Below are positions 42,451-53,688 of a DNA stretch of 64,000 bases, piece after piece. Origin of the DNA: an uncultured Eubacteriales bacterium. Its GTDB lineage: Bacteria > Bacillota > Clostridia > Oscillospirales > QAKW01. Below the pieces are notes generated by a model. It did not search any database and was not told where the DNA came from. It worked only from the letters and a program-made list of their open reading frames with translations. The DNA is taken from assembly GCA_902492505.1 (NCBI GenBank), contig CABULU010000003.1, positions 1 through 64,000 on the forward strand, written 5' to 3'. Made by a program: the position numbers and the translations under genes. Each line of letters opens with the position of its first letter. Position 1 is the stretch's first letter.

Positions 42451-45400
42451 TTAAATTTCAAAGTATTTTACGGCTGATTCAAACATTTTCATATCATATA
42501 CTCCGTCAACGTTTTTATACAAATCAATGTCTATACGTTCGGAATGACCCATCTTTCCGAACACCCTGCCGTCGGGAGACGTAATACCCTCAACGGCAAA
42601 AACGGAATTATTGGGGTTAAAGCGTATATCACCGGTCGGATTTTGGTCAAGGTCAACATACTGAGTCGCAATCTGACCGTTTGCAATAAGCTGTTCAAGT
42701 GTGCTGTCACTTGCTATAAAACGACCCTCTCCGTGAGAAATAGGCACTGTATATACCTGACCGGGCTCCGTATTCATCAGCCACGGCGATTTATTCGAAG
42801 CAATGCGCGTGCGGACAAGACGCGACTGATGACGACCTATCGTATTAAAGGTAAGCGTCGGGCAGCTCTCGTCCGTATCGATTATTCTTCCAAAAGGAAC
42901 AAGACCTAACTTAATTAGAGCCTGAAAGCCGTTACAAATACCGCACATAAGTCCGTCACGGTTTTCAAGCAACTCGTTTATCTGCTCACTCACAGCCCCG
43001 TTTCTGAAAAAAGCAGTTATAAATTTACCCGAGCCGTCCGGCTCGTCGCCGCCGGAAAAGCCGCCGGGCACAAATACAATCTGCGACTGTTTCAGTTTAT
43101 CTGCAAACGTCTCAACAGACTGAGAAACTCCGGCGGGCGACAGGTTGTTGATAACAAATATCTCAGCTTCGGCGCCTGCGCGGGACATTGCCTTTGCAGT
43201 GTCAAATTCACAGTTTGTACCCGGGAATACAGGTATAAGCACGCGGGGTTTTAAAGTCTTTACACGCACACGCGGATAACTTTGCGCTTTATAGCTCACG
43301 GTCGGTATATTTTTTTGTGCCTGCTCAATATTGCAGGAATACACCGATTCCAATTTATCTTCATATACGGAAAGCAAATCCGACAGCAAAATCGTGTCAC
43401 CGCCAGCTTTTATAGAGGGCGACTGTGTGGTTGCACCAAGTGAAATGCTGCGTTCGCCTATTTCTTTGCCGTCTGCAAGCTCCAGAATAAACGCGCCGTA
43501 ATTATAGCCGAAAATAAGCTCGTTTGAAACAGATTTGTTAAACTCAAAGCCTACACCGTTTCCAAAACACATTTTCATCACAGCCTCGGCAATACCGCCG
43601 TATGTCGGTGTATACGCCGCCAGTACGCGTCCCTCACGCATAAGCCGTGTTACAACGGAAAAAATATGCTTGTGCGATTCGCAATCAGGCAGACCGTTTT
43701 CATCATACCGGGGACAAAGTAGCACAACATCATGACCTGCACCCTTAAATTCGGGTGAAATAACCTGCTTGGTTTTTCCCGTAGTCACGGCAAAGGAAAC
43801 AAGCGTCGGCGGGACGGTGATGTCCTCAAAAGTGCCGCTCATGGAATCCTTGCCGCCGATTGCACCGATCCCGTAATCAAGCTGTGCCTTGAATGCGCCG
43901 AGCAATGCAGACATCGGTTTTCCCCAGCGCACAGCGTCCCTCATGGGCTTCTCAAAATATTCCTGGAAAGTCAGATAAACGTCTTTGAATTCGGCGCCTG
44001 CGGCAATCAGCTTTGAAACAGACTCCACAACAGCAAGATATGCGCCGTGATAAGGGCTTTTTTCTGTTATAAACGGATTATATCCCCATGACATGAACGA
44101 GCATGTATCTGTCTGACCCTTTTCGACCGAAATTTTGTGTACCATCGACTGAATAGGAGTCTGCTGGTACCTGCCGCCAAAGGGCATGAGCACAGTACCC
44201 GCGCCTATCGTCGAGTCAAACCGCTCCGAAAGCCCGCGTTTGGAGCAGACATTGAGATCATTTGCAAGCGCCCGCATACCCGAAGCAAAATCCCGGGGCT
44301 GCTGTTTATCAAATTTCTGAGGCTTTTTAACGCTTATATCAATATGCTTTTGTGCACCGTTTGAGTTTAAAAAGTCACGTGAAATATCGACAATGCGGCT
44401 TCCGTTCCAATTCATTACAAGGCGCGGGTTTTCCGTAACGACAGCAACTACCGTAGCCTCCAAGTTTTCGGCAGTCGCAAGTTCCTTAAATCGCTGAGCA
44501 TGCTGCGGTTCTACAACCACAGCCATACGTTCCTGCGGCTCGCTGATGGCAAGCTCCGTACCGTCCAGTCCGTCGTATTTTTTGGGGACTGCATTTAAGT
44601 CTATTTCAAGTCCGTCCGCCAGCTCTCCGATAGCAACGGACACGCCGCCTGCGCCGAAATCGTTACAGCGTTTAATAAGGCGAGAAGCCTCGCTGTTTCT
44701 GAATAGGCGCTGAAGCTTGCGCTCCTCCGGCGCGTTACCCTTTTGAACCTCTGCACCGCAGCTTTCAAGCGACTGAAGAGTATGAGATTTTGACGAACCT
44801 GTCGCTCCGCCGCAGCCGTCGCGTCCCGTTCTGCCGCCGAGCAAAATTACAATATCACCGGGACTTGGCGCCTCACGGCGTACATTTTTTGCAGGAGCTG
44901 CGGCAATTACCGCGCCGATTTCCATACGCTTTGCCACATACCCGTCATGATATATTTCGTCAACCTGTCCCGTGGCAAGACCTATTTGATTTCCGTATGA
45001 GGAATATCCTGCCGCAGCGGTAGTCACGATTTTTCGCTGCGGGAGCTTACCCGGTATCGTCTCGCTCACAGGTTTCAGCGGATCTGCAGCCCCTGTCACG
45101 CGCATTGCGGCGTAAACATAGCTTCTTCCCGACAGCGGATCTCGGATTGCGCCGCCGATACAGGTTGCGGCACCGCCAAACGGTTCGATCTCGGTCGGAT
45201 GGTTGTGCGTTTCATTTTTAAAGAGCAGCAGCCAATCCTGATTTTCACCGTCAACGTCAACTGTTATTTTAACGGTACAGGCGTTTATCTCCTCCGACTC
45301 GTCAAGGCGTGGCAGCTTACCCTGTGCTTTCAACTCGCGCACGGCAACAGTCGCTATATCCATAAGGTTTACAGGCTTTGTCCTGCCCAACTTTTTGCGT

Positions 45401-46155
45401 ACGGCAAGATACTCATTGTATGCCGCCTGCACAGTCTTATCCTCGAATGTTACCGAATCGATAGTTGTCAAAAACGTGGTGTGACGGCAGTGGTCGGACC
45501 AGTAGGTATCTATCATGCGAATCTCGGTAAGCGTGGGGTCACGCTGTTCTGATTTAAAGTAATCCTGACAAAACTCTATATCGTCCGCATCCATTGCCAG
45601 ACCGTATTTTGAGACAAATTCCTCAAGCCCCTGACGCGAAAGCGAGCAAAAGCCGCTCAGCGTCTCAACGGTCTGCGGAATTTCATATTCCGCTTTCAAT
45701 GTTTCAAATGTGTCCAGAGAGGCCTCTCTGCTCTCAACGGGATTAATCACATACTTTTTAACGGTATCTATGTCCTTTTCGGTAAGACTTCCGTAAAGCA
45801 CATAGATGCGCGCACAGCGGACAATCGGACGCTCACACTGCGCAATAAGCTGAATACACTGTGCGGCGCTGTCCGCGCGCATATCAAACTGCCCCGGAAG
45901 GTATTCAACGCCAAAAACAACTGCATTTTCCGCGCCCTCGATTTCACTTGTCACTATATCAAGCTGCGGCTCGGAAAAAACAGTTTTTACAGCATAGTCA
46001 AAAAGCGGCTTTTCTATATTTTCCACATCATAGCGATTGAGAATACGCAGATGTTCAAGTCCTGTTACCCGTACCAGTGTTACAAGATCATTTTTCAGTG
46101 CCTGCGCCTCTATTGCAAGCTCCTTTTTCTTTTCAGTATAAACTCTGTAAACCAT
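42451..46155 (-). CDS. purL: Phosphoribosylformylglycinamidine synthase, single-chain clostridial type
   Basis: 1234 residues. Converts FGAR + Gln + ATP to FGAM. One chain holds a PurS-like N-terminus (about 1-170), two PurL AIRS-type halves (about 170-940; [15 protein letters not shown] near 217, [25 protein letters not shown] near 290) and a C-terminal glutaminase like PurQ, starting [19 protein letters not shown], with nucleophile Cys in [15 protein letters not shown] and a late His in PISHGEGRF. It replaces separate purS, purQ and purL genes. ATG 46155. Between purD and fhs in the operon. Confidence 0.97.
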   Translation of the reverse strand: MVYRVYTEKKKELAIEAQALKNDLVTLVRVTGLEHLRILNRYDVENIEKPLFDYAVKTVFSEPQLDIVTSEIEGAENAVVFGVEYLPGQFDMRADSAAQCIQLIAQCERPIVRCARIYVLYGSLTEKDIDTVKKYVINPVESREASLDTFETLKAEYEIPQTVETLSGFCSLSRQGLEEFVSKYGLAMDADDIEFCQDYFKSEQRDPTLTEIRMIDTYWSDHCRHTTFLTTIDSVTFEDKTVQAAYNEYLAVRKKLGRTKPVNLMDIATVAVRELKAQGKLPRLDESEEINACTVKITVDVDGENQDWLLLFKNETHNHPTEIEPFGGAATCIGGAIRDPLSGRSYVYAAMRVTGAADPLKPVSETIPGKLPQRKIVTTAAAGYSSYGNQIGLATGQVDEIYHDGYVAKRMEIGAVIAAAPAKNVRREAPSPGDIVILLGGRTGRDGCGGATGSSKSHTLQSLESCGAEVQKGNAPEERKLQRLFRNSEASRLIKRCNDFGAGGVSVAIGELADGLEIDLNAVPKKYDGLDGTELAISEPQERMAVVVEPQHAQRFKELATAENLEATVVAVVTENPRLVMNWNGSRIVDISRDFLNSNGAQKHIDISVKKPQKFDKQQPRDFASGMRALANDLNVCSKRGLSERFDSTIGAGTVLMPFGGRYQQTPIQSMVHKISVEKGQTDTCSFMSWGYNPFITEKSPYHGAYLAVVESVSKLIAAGAEFKDVYLTFQEYFEKPMRDAVRWGKPMSALLGAFKAQLDYGIGAIGGKDSMSGTFEDITVPPTLVSFAVTTGKTKQVISPEFKGAGHDVVLLCPRYDENGLPDCESHKHIFSVVTRLMREGRVLAAYTPTYGGIAEAVMKMCFGNGVGFEFNKSVSNELIFGYNYGAFILELADGKEIGERSISLGATTQSPSIKAGGDTILLSDLLSVYEDKLESVYSCNIEQAQKNIPTVSYKAQSYPRVRVKTLKPRVLIPVFPGTNCEFDTAKAMSRAGAEAEIFVINNLSPAGVSQSVETFADKLKQSQIVFVPGGFSGGDEPDGSGKFITAFFRNGAVSEQINELLENRDGLMCGICNGFQALIKLGLVPFGRIIDTDESCPTLTFNTIGRHQSRLVRTRIASNKSPWLMNTEPGQVYTVPISHGEGRFIASDSTLEQLIANGQIATQYVDLDQNPTGDIRFNPNNSVFAVEGITSPDGRVFGKMGHSERIDIDLYKNVDGVYDMKMFESAVKYFEI

Positions 46156-46166
46156 TGCGCGTCCTC

Positions 46167-47435
46167 CTAATTCTTAAATGCCGACAGCGCACGCGCGCCT
46201 ATATCATCGCGATAATACGCATTTTTAAACGTTATTCTTGCTGCGTCGGCGTAGACCGTATCAAGAGCGTCCTTCAGCGTTTCACCCACTGCGGTAACCC
46301 CGAGCACACGTCCGCCGGAGGAAACAAGCGCTCCGTTTTCAAGCTTTGCGCCGGCGACAAAAACCTCGCTCGACTTATTTGCCGAAAGGTCGATTTCAAA
46401 GCCGGTATCATACTTTTCCGGGTAACCGTCGGACGCCATTACAACACAAGCTGCGGCGCCGTTTCTGAACCTCACCTCGGTTTTATCAAGCGTTTCGTTT
46501 CTGCATGACTGCATTATTTCCAAAAGGTCGCTTTCCAAAAGCGGGAGCACAACCTGAGTTTCGGGGTCGCCGAAACGGCAGTTATATTCAATCACATAAG
46601 GTCCGTTTTGCGTCAGCATCAGACCAAAATAAAGGCAGCCCTTAAACCGGCGGTTTTCCGCACGCATGGCATCTACCGTGGGGAGAAAGATTTTTTCCAT
46701 ACATTCGGCAGCAATTTTGTCCGTATAAAAAGGATTGGGTGCAATTGTGCCCATGCCGCCGGTATTGAGTCCGGTATCACCGTTGCCGGCGCGCTTATGA
46801 TCCATAGAAGACACCATCGGCTTTACCGTTTTACCGTCAGTAAAAGCAAGCACCGACACCTCGGGACCTGTAAGAAACTGCTCGATAACAACAGTAGTTC
46901 CGCTGTCGCCGAATTTTTTGTCACGCATCATAGAGGTTACGGCATCAGCCGCCTCGGCACGTGTCTTAGCAATAATTACACCCTTGCCCAGCGCCAGTCC
47001 GTCTGCCTTGATAACAACGGGAATATCGCAGTGTGAAACATATTCAAGTGCCGGCTCAAGCTCGGTAAATGTCACAAACTCCGCTGTCGGAATGCCGTAT
47101 TTTTTCATAAGTTCCTTGGAAAACCGCTTGCTGCCCTCAATGACCGCTGCTCTTTTATCAGGACCGAAGCATGGAACGCCCGCGCTCTCCAACGCATCGA
47201 CGGCGCCCATAACCAGCGGGTCATCGGGTGCGACAACCGCAAAATCAACCGCGTTTTCAACAGCAAAGGCGACTATTTTTTCAATATCCTTTGCGCCGAT
47301 ATCAACGCATACGGCGTCGGCGGCAATACCTCCGTTTCCCGGCAGAGCATAAATCTCCGTCACCGACTTACTTTTTTTAAGCTTCTTTATTATAGCGTGC
47401 TCGCGGCCTCCGCCGCCGACTACCATTATTTTCAT
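46167..47435 (-). CDS. purD: Phosphoribosylamine-glycine ligase
   Basis: 422 residues. Joins glycine to phosphoribosylamine with ATP, giving GAR. KIMVVGGGGREHAI at the start, ATP-grasp features VIKADGLALGKGVIIAKTRAEA near 140-161 and DHKRAGNGDTGLNTGGMGTIAPNPF near 213, and EYNCRFGDPETQVVLPLL near 284-301 are diagnostic. The glycine substrate can come from GlyA encoded just upstream. ATG 47435, 8 bases after the glyA stop. Confidence 0.97.
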   Translation of the reverse strand: MKIMVVGGGGREHAIIKKLKKSKSVTEIYALPGNGGIAADAVCVDIGAKDIEKIVAFAVENAVDFAVVAPDDPLVMGAVDALESAGVPCFGPDKRAAVIEGSKRFSKELMKKYGIPTAEFVTFTELEPALEYVSHCDIPVVIKADGLALGKGVIIAKTRAEAADAVTSMMRDKKFGDSGTTVVIEQFLTGPEVSVLAFTDGKTVKPMVSSMDHKRAGNGDTGLNTGGMGTIAPNPFYTDKIAAECMEKIFLPTVDAMRAENRRFKGCLYFGLMLTQNGPYVIEYNCRFGDPETQVVLPLLESDLLEIMQSCRNETLDKTEVRFRNGAAACVVMASDGYPEKYDTGFEIDLSANKSSEVFVAGAKLENGALVSSGGRVLGVTAVGETLKDALDTVYADAARITFKNAYYRDDIGARALSAFKN

Positions 47436-47443
47436 AAATTCTC

Positions 47444-48682
47444 CTACTTGTTATAAATCGGATATTTTTCGCAAAGGCTCACAACCTCATCGGTTATACT
47501 GCCGCGGCTGTTTTCAAAATCTGTTATTACACGCTTTACCCAGCCCGCAATAAGCTCCATTTCGGCTTCCTTGAAGCCACGGCTTGTGACGGCGGGCGTG
47601 CCTATACGCAGACCGCTTGTAATAAACGGACTCTGCGGGTCGTTGGGAATTGCATTTTTATTTGCGGTTATATGAACCTCATCCAGACGATGCTCCAACT
47701 CCTTTCCGGTAATTGCGCAGCCGCGAAGATCGAGCAGCATGAGATGGTTGTCCGTTCCGCCGGACACCAAATCAACGCCTTCTTTTATAAATGAGTTTGC
47801 AAGGACGGAAGCATTTTTGACAATCTGCGTCTGATACGCCTTAAATTCATCTGTAAGTGCTTCACCGAAGGCAACTGCCTTTGCTGCAATAATATGCATG
47901 AGCGGACCGCCCTGCGTGCCGGGGAAAATGGCCTTGTCTATTTGCTTTGCATACTGCTCTTTGCAAAGGATAAGACCACCGCGCGGACCGCGCAGAGTCT
48001 TATGAGTCGTGGTTGTAACAACGTCTGCATAAGGCACGGGATTGGGATGCAGGCCTGCCGCGACAAGACCCGCTATATGCGCCATATCCACCATGAGATA
48101 TGCGCCGACCTCATCGGCAATCTCACGAAATTTGGCAAAATCTATTGTGCGCGGATAAGCCGAAGCGCCTGCAAGAATAAGCTTGGGCTTATGCTCTTTG
48201 GCAAGACGCAAAACCTCGTCGAAATCAATCTGCTGTGTGTCATCAGACACGCCGTAAGGTACTATATTGAAGTAATTTCCCGAAATGTTTACGGGAGAAC
48301 CGTGAGAAAGATGACCGCCATGAGCAAGGCTCATGGACAGCACGGTATCACCCGGCTTCAAAAGTGCATAAAATACGGCAAGGTTGGCATTCGCACCGCT
48401 GTGAGGCTGAACATTTGCATGCTCAGCTCCAAACAGCTTTTTTGCACGCGCTCTTGCTATTTCCTCAACCTCGTCAACATAGACGCAACCGCCGTAATAA
48501 CGCTTGCCCGGGTATCCTTCGGCATATTTATTTGTAAGAACGCTGCCCGCAGCCAAAAGCACGCCCTCAGACACGATATTTTCAGACGCAATAAGTTCAA
48601 TATTATGCTGCTGGCGTTTAAGCTCCCGCTCGCAGGAGGCATAAACCTCGCTGTCAAATTCCTTTAGCTTTTCAAAAAACAT
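47444..48682 (-). CDS. glyA: Serine hydroxymethyltransferase
   Basis: 412 residues. A PLP enzyme that converts serine + THF to glycine + 5,10-methylene-[20 protein letters not shown] near 26, [16 protein letters not shown] near 51, [23 protein letters not shown] near 90, [13 protein letters not shown] near 197, and the PLP lysine in [17 protein letters not shown] near 219-235. It feeds both glycine (for PurD) and one-carbon units into the purine pathway. AGGGAGG lies 8 bases before ATG 48682. Confidence 0.98.
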   Translation of the reverse strand: MFFEKLKEFDSEVYASCERELKRQQHNIELIASENIVSEGVLLAAGSVLTNKYAEGYPGKRYYGGCVYVDEVEEIARARAKKLFGAEHANVQPHSGANANLAVFYALLKPGDTVLSMSLAHGGHLSHGSPVNISGNYFNIVPYGVSDDTQQIDFDEVLRLAKEHKPKLILAGASAYPRTIDFAKFREIADEVGAYLMVDMAHIAGLVAAGLHPNPVPYADVVTTTTHKTLRGPRGGLILCKEQYAKQIDKAIFPGTQGGPLMHIIAAKAVAFGEALTDEFKAYQTQIVKNASVLANSFIKEGVDLVSGGTDNHLMLLDLRGCAITGKELEHRLDEVHITANKNAIPNDPQSPFITSGLRIGTPAVTSRGFKEAEMELIAGWVKRVITDFENSRGSITDEVVSLCEKYPIYNK

Positions 48683-48703
48683 TTTTTGATCCTCCCTAAA
48701 AAA

Positions 48704-49888
48704 TTAATGATGGAAAAGGCGCATACCTGTAAACGCCATAGCAATTCCGTATTTATTGCAACAGTCAATCACTATATCGTCGCGTATAGATCCACCCGGC
48801 TGGGCAATGAAGCTGACACCGCTGCGGCGCGCGCGCTCGATATTGTCGTCAAACGGGAAAAACGCGTCAGAACCGACTGAAACACCCGTTATTTTTGAAA
48901 GATGCTCTTTCTGCTCCACCTTGGTAAAAGGTTCGGGTCTTTCGGTAAAATATTTCTGCCAGTTGCCATCAGCCAAAACATCCTCGTCGTCATCTGAAAT
49001 ATAAACGTCAATTACGTTGTCCCTGTCAGGTCTGCCGAGAGTGGGCAAAAACGGCAGATTTAAACATTTGTCATGCTGGCGCAGATGCCAAATATCCGCC
49101 TTATTTCCCGCCAGACGGGTGCAGTAAATACGCGACTGCTGACCCGCACCCACGCCTATTGCCTGTCCGTCGACGGCATAACAGACTGAGTTGGACTGAG
49201 TGTATTTCAAGGTGATAAGCGCCACTATCAGGTCGCGCTTTGCATCCTCTGTCAGCGTTTTATTGTCAGTCACGATATTTTCAAGCAGTGCGGCGTCAAT
49301 TTTAAAATTGTTTCTGCCCTGCTCAAATGTTATGCCGAACACCTGCTTTGTTTCCTTTTCCTGCGGAACATAGTTTGCATCGATCTTTACTATGTTGTAA
49401 TTTCCTTTTCGCTTGGATTTCAAAATTTCAAGCGCCTGCGGCTCATAGCCCGGGGCAATAATTCCGTCTGACACTTCGCGCTTTATAAGCATAGCTGTGG
49501 TGACATCACAGACATCGGACAGCGCAATCCAGTCGCCAAACGAAGATTGCCGGTCGGTTCCGCGGGCTCTTGCATACGCACAGGCAAGCAGCGAATTATC
49601 AAGACCCTCGATATCGTCTACAAAGCAGGCGCGCTTGAGCTTTTCGGAAAGCGGGATTCCAACTGCCGCAGACGTGGGACTGACGTGTTTAAAGGACGTG
49701 GCGCAGGGCATTCCCGTAGCCGCCTTCAGCTCTTGGACAAGCTGCCACGAATTGAAAGCATCCAGAAAATTTATATATCCCGGTCTGCCGCACAGTATTT
49801 CAATGGGCAGTTCGCTGCCGTCGCTCATATAAATTCTGGACGGCCTTTGGTTGGGGTTACATCCGTATTTCAATTCAAATTCTTTCAT
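48704..49888 (-). CDS. purH: Stand-alone AICAR transformylase (PurH formyltransferase half)
   Basis: 394 residues from ATG 49888 (AAGGAGG 5 bases upstream; the longer frame runs into purB). Formylates AICAR (ZMP) with 10-formyl-THF to FAICAR. The AICARFT domain alone is present: LKYGCNPNQRPSRIY near 5-19, ATSFKHVSPTSAAVGIPLS near 60, GDWIALSDVCD near 115, SNSVCYAVDGQAIGVGAGQQSRIYC near 252, and DAFFPFDDNIERARRSGVSFIAQPGGSIRDD near 340-370. The MGS-like IMP cyclohydrolase half of bifunctional PurH is missing; that step is supplied by the PurO-type gene two positions upstream in the operon. Confidence 0.94.
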   Translation of the reverse strand: MKEFELKYGCNPNQRPSRIYMSDGSELPIEILCGRPGYINFLDAFNSWQLVQELKAATGMPCATSFKHVSPTSAAVGIPLSEKLKRACFVDDIEGLDNSLLACAYARARGTDRQSSFGDWIALSDVCDVTTAMLIKREVSDGIIAPGYEPQALEILKSKRKGNYNIVKIDANYVPQEKETKQVFGITFEQGRNNFKIDAALLENIVTDNKTLTEDAKRDLIVALITLKYTQSNSVCYAVDGQAIGVGAGQQSRIYCTRLAGNKADIWHLRQHDKCLNLPFLPTLGRPDRDNVIDVYISDDDEDVLADGNWQKYFTERPEPFTKVEQKEHLSKITGVSVGSDAFFPFDDNIERARRSGVSFIAQPGGSIRDDIVIDCCNKYGIAMAFTGMRLFHH

Positions 49889-49898
49889 GTAATCCTCC

Positions 49899-51329
49899 TT
49901 ATACTCTAAGCTCAGCACTGCTTTCACCGTCAAAAAGTCGTTCAATAACAGGCTTTGCATAATTTTCAATAAATTCCTCGGTTTGGCTTACGCTTCTTCC
50001 GATATACAACGTCGGATCAAGCTCACTCTCTATCTCCTGACGCGAAAGAGGAAATGCCGGGTCGTTTTCTATTCTTTCTATAAGGTCGTTAACTCCGCCC
50101 TCGAGCTTCACTTTAGCTGCCGCGGCATGGGAATGTACGCGCAGCTGCTCGTGAAGCTTTTGACGGTTGCCGCCTTTTTTAACCGATTTCATCATGATGT
50201 TCTCGGTTGCCATAAACGGCAGTTTCTCCATCACCCTTCGGTACACAACCCTGTCGTAGACAACAAGACCCGAGGTGACATTCATGTATATATTTAGTAT
50301 TGCATCAACCGCCAAAAATGCCTCGGAAACCGCAATACGCTTATTTGCACTGTCGTCCAGCGTACGCTCAAACCACTGAGTACCGGCGGTAAACGCGGGG
50401 TTTACAGAATCAGCGATTACATATCTTGCCAGCGCGCAAATTCGCTCTGAACGCATGGGATTGCGCTTATAAGGCATGGCAGAAGAACCAATTTGATTTT
50501 TCTCAAACGGCTCCTCCATTTCCTCAAAGGACTGTAAGATACGCAAATCATTTGCAAATTTATACGCGCTTTGCGCAAAGCCGGAGAGCACTGACAAAAA
50601 GTAAGCGTCCACCTTACGCGAATAGGTCTGTCCCGACACGGGAACACAGCCCGAAAAGCCAAGAGCTTTTGCTATAAGATCCTCCATTTTTTTGATTTTT
50701 TGCTCATCACCGTCAAACAGCTCCATAAAGCTTGCCTGCGTACCGGTTGTTCCCTTGGAACCGAGCAGCAAAAGCTTGTCAAGACGGTGCTCCAACTCTT
50801 CGATATCCTGAATAAGCTCATACATCCAAAGCGTTGCACGTTTACCGACGGTCGTTAGCTGCGCAGGCTGAAGATGGGTATATGCAAGGCAGGGCATGCC
50901 CTTATATTTTTGGGCAAAATCGGCAAGGTTCTTGACGACAGCCGCCGCCTTTTTAAGTATAATTTCCGACGCTTTTTTAAGTATTATCACATCGGTATTG
51001 TCTCCGACATAGCAGGAGGTGGCACCAAGATGTATTATAGGCTCGGCGTCGGGACACTGTTTTCCATAGGCGTAAACATGAGACATAACGTCGTGGCGCA
51101 CCTCGCGCTCCCGCGCTCTGGCAACTTCAAAGTTTATATCCTCGGCATGTGCCTCAAGCTGGGCTATCTGCTTATCCGTGATATCCAGTCCCAGCTCCTT
51201 TTCCGCCTTTGCAAGCTCTATCCACAGCCGTCTCCAGGTTTTGAACTTAAACTCCTCCGAAAAGACATACTGCATTTCATCGCTCGAATAGCGAGTGGAG
51301 AAAGGCGATACATATTTATTCGTTTCCAT
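49899..51329 (-). CDS. purB: Adenylosuccinate lyase
   Basis: 476 residues. Cleaves fumarate from SAICAR (giving AICAR) and from adenylosuccinate. Signature of the fumarase/aspartase superfamily: IGSSAMPYKRNPMRSERI near 272-289 with the catalytic Ser loop; HDVMSHVYAYGKQCPDAEPIIHLGATSCYVGDNTD near 79 and THLQPAQLTTVGKRATLW near 152 are also diagnostic. ATG 51329, 9 bases after the PurO gene. Confidence 0.96.
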   Translation of the reverse strand: METNKYVSPFSTRYSSDEMQYVFSEEFKFKTWRRLWIELAKAEKELGLDITDKQIAQLEAHAEDINFEVARAREREVRHDVMSHVYAYGKQCPDAEPIIHLGATSCYVGDNTDVIILKKASEIILKKAAAVVKNLADFAQKYKGMPCLAYTHLQPAQLTTVGKRATLWMYELIQDIEELEHRLDKLLLLGSKGTTGTQASFMELFDGDEQKIKKMEDLIAKALGFSGCVPVSGQTYSRKVDAYFLSVLSGFAQSAYKFANDLRILQSFEEMEEPFEKNQIGSSAMPYKRNPMRSERICALARYVIADSVNPAFTAGTQWFERTLDDSANKRIAVSEAFLAVDAILNIYMNVTSGLVVYDRVVYRRVMEKLPFMATENIMMKSVKKGGNRQKLHEQLRVHSHAAAAKVKLEGGVNDLIERIENDPAFPLSRQEIESELDPTLYIGRSVSQTEEFIENYAKPVIERLFDGESSAELRV

Positions 51330-51338
51330 CTCTTGCTC

Positions 51339-52058
51339 CTATTTGTTTTTATTGATTATTCTTGTTTCTTCACTACCTGCCTTAAGGTCGGCAAATCTTA
51401 CATACAGCGAGATTCTATTGTCGGCATTCAGCGCCGCCCAAAGACTGTCTGAAAAGTCGTCTATATCGTTTTGCAGGCAAACACGCTCCGGCTCTCCGGT
51501 AAATGTCGGAATAGGATCACCGTCGCAGTTATAGGTATGAATAAAGTGACCGATGCCCGGAAGTGCTGGATACTCATAAAAATACCTGCTGCATGCACCG
51601 CCTTTTGCATCGGCGCTTTTGAGTATGCTCATTTTATAGGTAAAATCACCGTTTTCAAAGGTCAGCATTCCGCTGATTCTGGGAGTGAAATTGGGCGCGT
51701 CCGGCTCAAACTCACGTGTACGCAGTGCGTCCTCAAAGCTCTTGCCGTCCTTTACAAAGTCGTAAATAGTATCCGTTTGATCGCCGTTTGTAACTATAAT
51801 TTTATTTTCAAGCGTGCGTACCGGTGAATAGATTATAAGCGACGGGTCTTCAAGCTTTGATGCATCAAAAGCTTTTGTGATTATCCCGCCGTCAATCTGC
51901 TCAAACACACGATTGCGGCTGTTCACGCTTCTACCCATTATAAAGTATGCTATGACGGCGTTTTTACCGTCGGGAGTTTTACCTATAATTATTCCCCTGC
52001 CGGGGTATGTATTGCCCTCAATAAGTTTGAATGGGTTCAATGTTTCATATACGTTCAC
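51339..52058 (-). CDS. purO: IMP cyclohydrolase, PurO type
   Basis: 239 residues. Resembles the archaeal-type IMP cyclohydrolase family (PurO), unrelated in fold to the PurH cyclohydrolase half: GNTYPGRGIIIGKTPDGKNAVIAYFIMGRSVNSRNRVF (near 15-52), DPSLIIYSPVRTL near 70, NFTPRISGMLTFENGDF near 128, and LPGIGHFIHTYNCDGDPIPTFTGEP near 170-194 match. It closes FAICAR to IMP, the last step of the pathway. The start is GTG 52058, overlapping the purN stop (GTGA), with GGAGG 7 bases upstream. Placement in the pur operon and lack of a cyclohydrolase domain in PurH support the call. Confidence 0.88.
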   Translation of the reverse strand: MNVYETLNPFKLIEGNTYPGRGIIIGKTPDGKNAVIAYFIMGRSVNSRNRVFEQIDGGIITKAFDASKLEDPSLIIYSPVRTLENKIIVTNGDQTDTIYDFVKDGKSFEDALRTREFEPDAPNFTPRISGMLTFENGDFTYKMSILKSADAKGGACSRYFYEYPALPGIGHFIHTYNCDGDPIPTFTGEPERVCLQNDIDDFSDSLWAALNADNRISLYVRFADLKAGSEETRIINKNK

Positions 52059-52657
52059 TTTTTTGCCTCCGTAAGCTCTTTCGAAACCTTTTCAACAGCC
52101 TGCGGCAGAATTATCCACTCCGCCTGCGTCATCACGCGCTTTTGCAGTGTTTCCGGGGTATCCCCATCCTCAATTTCTACCGCCTTCTGCGCAATTATCC
52201 TGCCGCCGTCGGGAATTTCGTTTACAAAATGCACGGTAGCACCAGTAACCTTTACACCGCGCGCCAGCGCCGCCTCATGCACATGCAGTCCGTAAAATCC
52301 CCTGCCGCAAAAAGACGGAATAAGCGACGGATGAACATTTATAATCCGTTCGGGATAGCGGGCTGTAAAGTCCTCACTCAAAATACACATAAACCCCGCT
52401 AAAACTATAAGGTCAATACCGTGACTTTCAAGACAGTTTATTATTTTATCCTCAAAATCCGGCGAGCGTCCGATAACGGCGCACTCCACACCGGCGTTTG
52501 CCGCGCGGGTAAGCGCGTACGCATTCTCATTATTTGAAATGACAAGACTTACCCTGCCGCTTTTTATAACTCCGCTTTTCTGCGCATCCAATATTGCCTG
52601 CAAATTTGTTCCGCCTCCGGAAACAAGCACCGCAATGCGGGCGGTCTTATCTAACAT
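52055..52657 (-). CDS. purN: GAR formyltransferase, folate-dependent
   Basis: 200 residues. Transfers the formyl group of 10-formyl-THF to [21 protein letters not shown] near 8-25, [37 protein letters not shown] near 79-115 (folate-binding and catalytic HPSLxPxF), and [23 protein letters not shown] near 132 (catalytic Asp of the family) are complete. It depends on the Fhs product. ATG 52657 overlaps the end of purM by 7 bases. Confidence 0.96.
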   Translation of the reverse strand: MLDKTARIAVLVSGGGTNLQAILDAQKSGVIKSGRVSLVISNNENAYALTRAANAGVECAVIGRSPDFEDKIINCLESHGIDLIVLAGFMCILSEDFTARYPERIINVHPSLIPSFCGRGFYGLHVHEAALARGVKVTGATVHFVNEIPDGGRIIAQKAVEIEDGDTPETLQKRVMTQAEWIILPQAVEKVSKELTEAKK

Positions 52658-53688
52658 AATGTTACGCCCTCTGTATCGGTAATTTCACCGATTATAACAG
52701 CGCCCTCCCCAGCCTCTTTCAGCACGTTCAGCGCGGTATCGGTATCGTTTTTATCTACAACAGCCACCATTCCGATTCCCATATTAAAGGTATTGAACAT
52801 ATCCCGTTCAGGGATATTCCCCTTCTGCTGAATAAGATCGAATATAGGCAAGACGGGAACAGCCGCCTTTTCTATACGTGCGCCCAAACCGCGAGGTATA
52901 CTGCGCGGAACGTTTTCATAAAAGCCGCCGCCTGTGATATGTGAAACACCCTTGACTGCTACCTTTTCAAAAAGCTTAAGCATAGGCTTTACATAAATCT
53001 TTGTCGGCGTAAGAAGCGTCTGACCGAGCGACTGACCCGAAAGCTCGCTAACCGGCGTTTTTATATCTGCATTTTCGATATCAAGAACACAGCGCACAAG
53101 CGAAAAACCGTTGGAGTGAACGCCGCTGGAGGGCAGACCTATTATAACATCGCCCGCGCGCATTTTTTTATTGTCCAAAATCTTTGTTTTATCTACTACT
53201 CCGACGGAAAATCCGGCAAGGTCATATTCGTCCTCCGGATAAAACCCCGGCATTTCCGCCGTTTCTCCTCCAACAAGCTGTGCGCCGGACTGAACGCAGC
53301 CCTCGGCTATTCCCGAAACAATTTGCTCAATCTTTTCGGGATAGTTTTTGCCGCATGCAATATAGTCAAGGAAGAAAAGCGGCTTTGCACCGCAGCATAT
53401 TATATCGTTGACGCACATAGCCACACAGTCGATACCGACAGTATCATGCCTGTCCATCATAAACGCCAGTTTAAGCTTGGTCCCCACTCCGTCTGTCCCG
53501 CTGACAAGCACGGGATTGGGAGTTTTTGAAATATCAAGCGCAAAGAGTCCGCCGAAGCCGCCGATATCATTGTTTTCAGCGTTTGTAACTGTTCGCGCAA
53601 TATGCGCTTTCATAAGTTCAACCGCGCGATAGCCCGCCGTTATATCAACGCCCGCCGCCTTATAGCTTTCGCTGTAGCTTTTATCCAT
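52651..53688 (-). CDS. purM: Phosphoribosylformylglycinamidine cyclo-ligase (AIR synthetase)
   Basis: 345 residues from ATG 53688. Closes FGAM to AIR with [28 protein letters not shown] at the start, [41 protein letters not shown] near 63-102, [13 protein letters not shown] near 137, and [14 protein letters not shown] near 250 are diagnostic. GAGG lies 9 bases before this ATG; an upstream frame reaching 53826 would lie inside purF. It overlaps purF by 8 bases and purN by 7. Confidence 0.96.
   Translation of the reverse strand: MDKSYSESYKAAGVDITAGYRAVELMKAHIARTVTNAENNDIGGFGGLFALDISKTPNPVLVSGTDGVGTKLKLAFMMDRHDTVGIDCVAMCVNDIICCGAKPLFFLDYIACGKNYPEKIEQIVSGIAEGCVQSGAQLVGGETAEMPGFYPEDEYDLAGFSVGVVDKTKILDNKKMRAGDVIIGLPSSGVHSNGFSLVRCVLDIENADIKTPVSELSGQSLGQTLLTPTKIYVKPMLKLFEKVAVKGVSHITGGGFYENVPRSIPRGLGARIEKAAVPVLPIFDLIQQKGNIPERDMFNTFNMGIGMVAVVDKNDTDTALNVLKEAGEGAVIIGEITDTEGVTLC

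Noticed and set aside
47894..48667. A 257-residue plus-strand frame opposite glyA
   Set aside because: Antisense shadow of a highly conserved gene; composition is unlike a protein and there is no start signal.
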